64,000 bases of DNA from Effrenium voratum (lineage: Eukaryota > Sar > Dinophyceae > Suessiales > Symbiodiniaceae). Under the pieces are notes generated by a model, which saw only the letters and a list, made by a program, of their open reading frames with translations, was not told the DNA's origin and did no database searches. The stretch lies in contig CAUJNA010001868.1 of NCBI GenBank assembly GCA_963377175.1, forward strand, positions 883,380-947,379, read 5' to 3'. Both the position numbers and the translations under genes were made by a program. How positions within the stretch are numbered: position 1 is the first letter of the stretch; every line of letters begins with the position of its first letter. This document shows, piece by piece, positions 63,562 to 64,000 of the stretch.

Positions 63562-63660
63562 ATCCCCTTAGCTTTTCAGCTGTTTACTTGTTCAGTGGGG
63601 TTTTCCATTTGGCCCACTAAAAGTTAAACTTTTAGTCGGGGAACTGAGGACAGCCTAGGT
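63562..63660 (+). repeat. M9 repeat copy 2
   Basis: CCTTAGCTTTTCAGCTGTTT, then CACTAAAAGTTAAACTTTTAG and GAACTGAGGACAGCC, like 20851-20952. Confidence 0.6.
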
Positions 63661-64000
63661 TTGAATGTCTGGGTTATTAAGGAAACACCCATTCTTTCAT
63701 GTTTTTTTCCCGGATGCCTTGCGAGTTCCATTTCCGAGTCTGGGAAAGAATGCAGGGTCAAGTCCCTTAATTTCCTTGGATGGTTTGAATGTTGGGCGGG
63801 CATCCTTTAAGGGAACTTCCTTGCTGGTCAGTGATGCTCAAAAGGGAAATATACAGACAGCTGATGCATGTGCGTATGGCTGTTTTGCGTCGCACGATGT
63901 GCGAGACGAGTTGAAAAACATGACTCGACCGCATGTTTCAGCCACCAGCCCAGCCAAAAGCCATGTTTGAACACTTCTGCCCTGAGCAGAACTCTCTGCG

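Overview
This window looks like dinoflagellate nuclear DNA, probably Suessiales (Symbiodiniaceae or Polarella). The grounds are: tiny exons in very long introns; splice sites that are mostly GC..AG with a G after the AG; all recognisable coding pieces on the + strand; cysteine-rich repeats of a kind I recall from dinoflagellate proteins; and many short inverted-repeat elements, two of which appear to form an intron inside a gene. No bacterial-type operons, rRNA genes or CRISPR arrays were seen. All exon calls are manual readings with no transcript support; expect 1-2 base errors in places.

Layout. 1-5657: a short inverted-repeat element (family M1) split by a 5.3 kb foldback element, FB1, with arms of about 1.3 kb. 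5678-23302: at least 20 exons of one gene coding for repeats of the form YDCxAGLxNWxxGWSxxKKxWCCxHxxxGC; 17 of 19 junctions keep phase, and its introns are packed with MITE-like elements. 24901-25153: 3' end of another reading frame, with a 56-nt intron. 25.5-28.6 kb: acidic exons, a 65-bp-type minisatellite, one more WCC exon followed by a possible membrane-helix exon, and a terminal exon ending at 28645. 28.7-37.4 kb: scattered candidate exons, a three-copy tandem repeat of about 0.9 kb, and a Cys-rich 3' gene end at 37394.

38.2-40.9 kb: a 2.7 kb pyrimidine-rich array. 41.6-42.3 kb: further tandem and palindromic repeats. 42325-46815: foldback element FB2 with arms of about 0.93 kb, regularly repeated GGYGGCNTGCCCC motifs and a frameshifted transposase-like gene. 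46.9-47.25 kb: more of the pyrimidine repeat.

48672-49559: a four-exon gene whose first intron is exactly one M1 element. 50533-51098: a two-exon gene. 53777-54.3 kb: a gene carrying an element of family A at an exon boundary. 55.2-55.9 kb: exons ending at 55875. 58486-59719: a gene with a long 3' exon. 60.4-62.4 kb: further exons on the same strand. The rest is intron, intergenic and microsatellite sequence.

The most notable picture is a gene-bearing region shaped by several families of small inverted-repeat elements that look like introners, plus two large foldback transposons.
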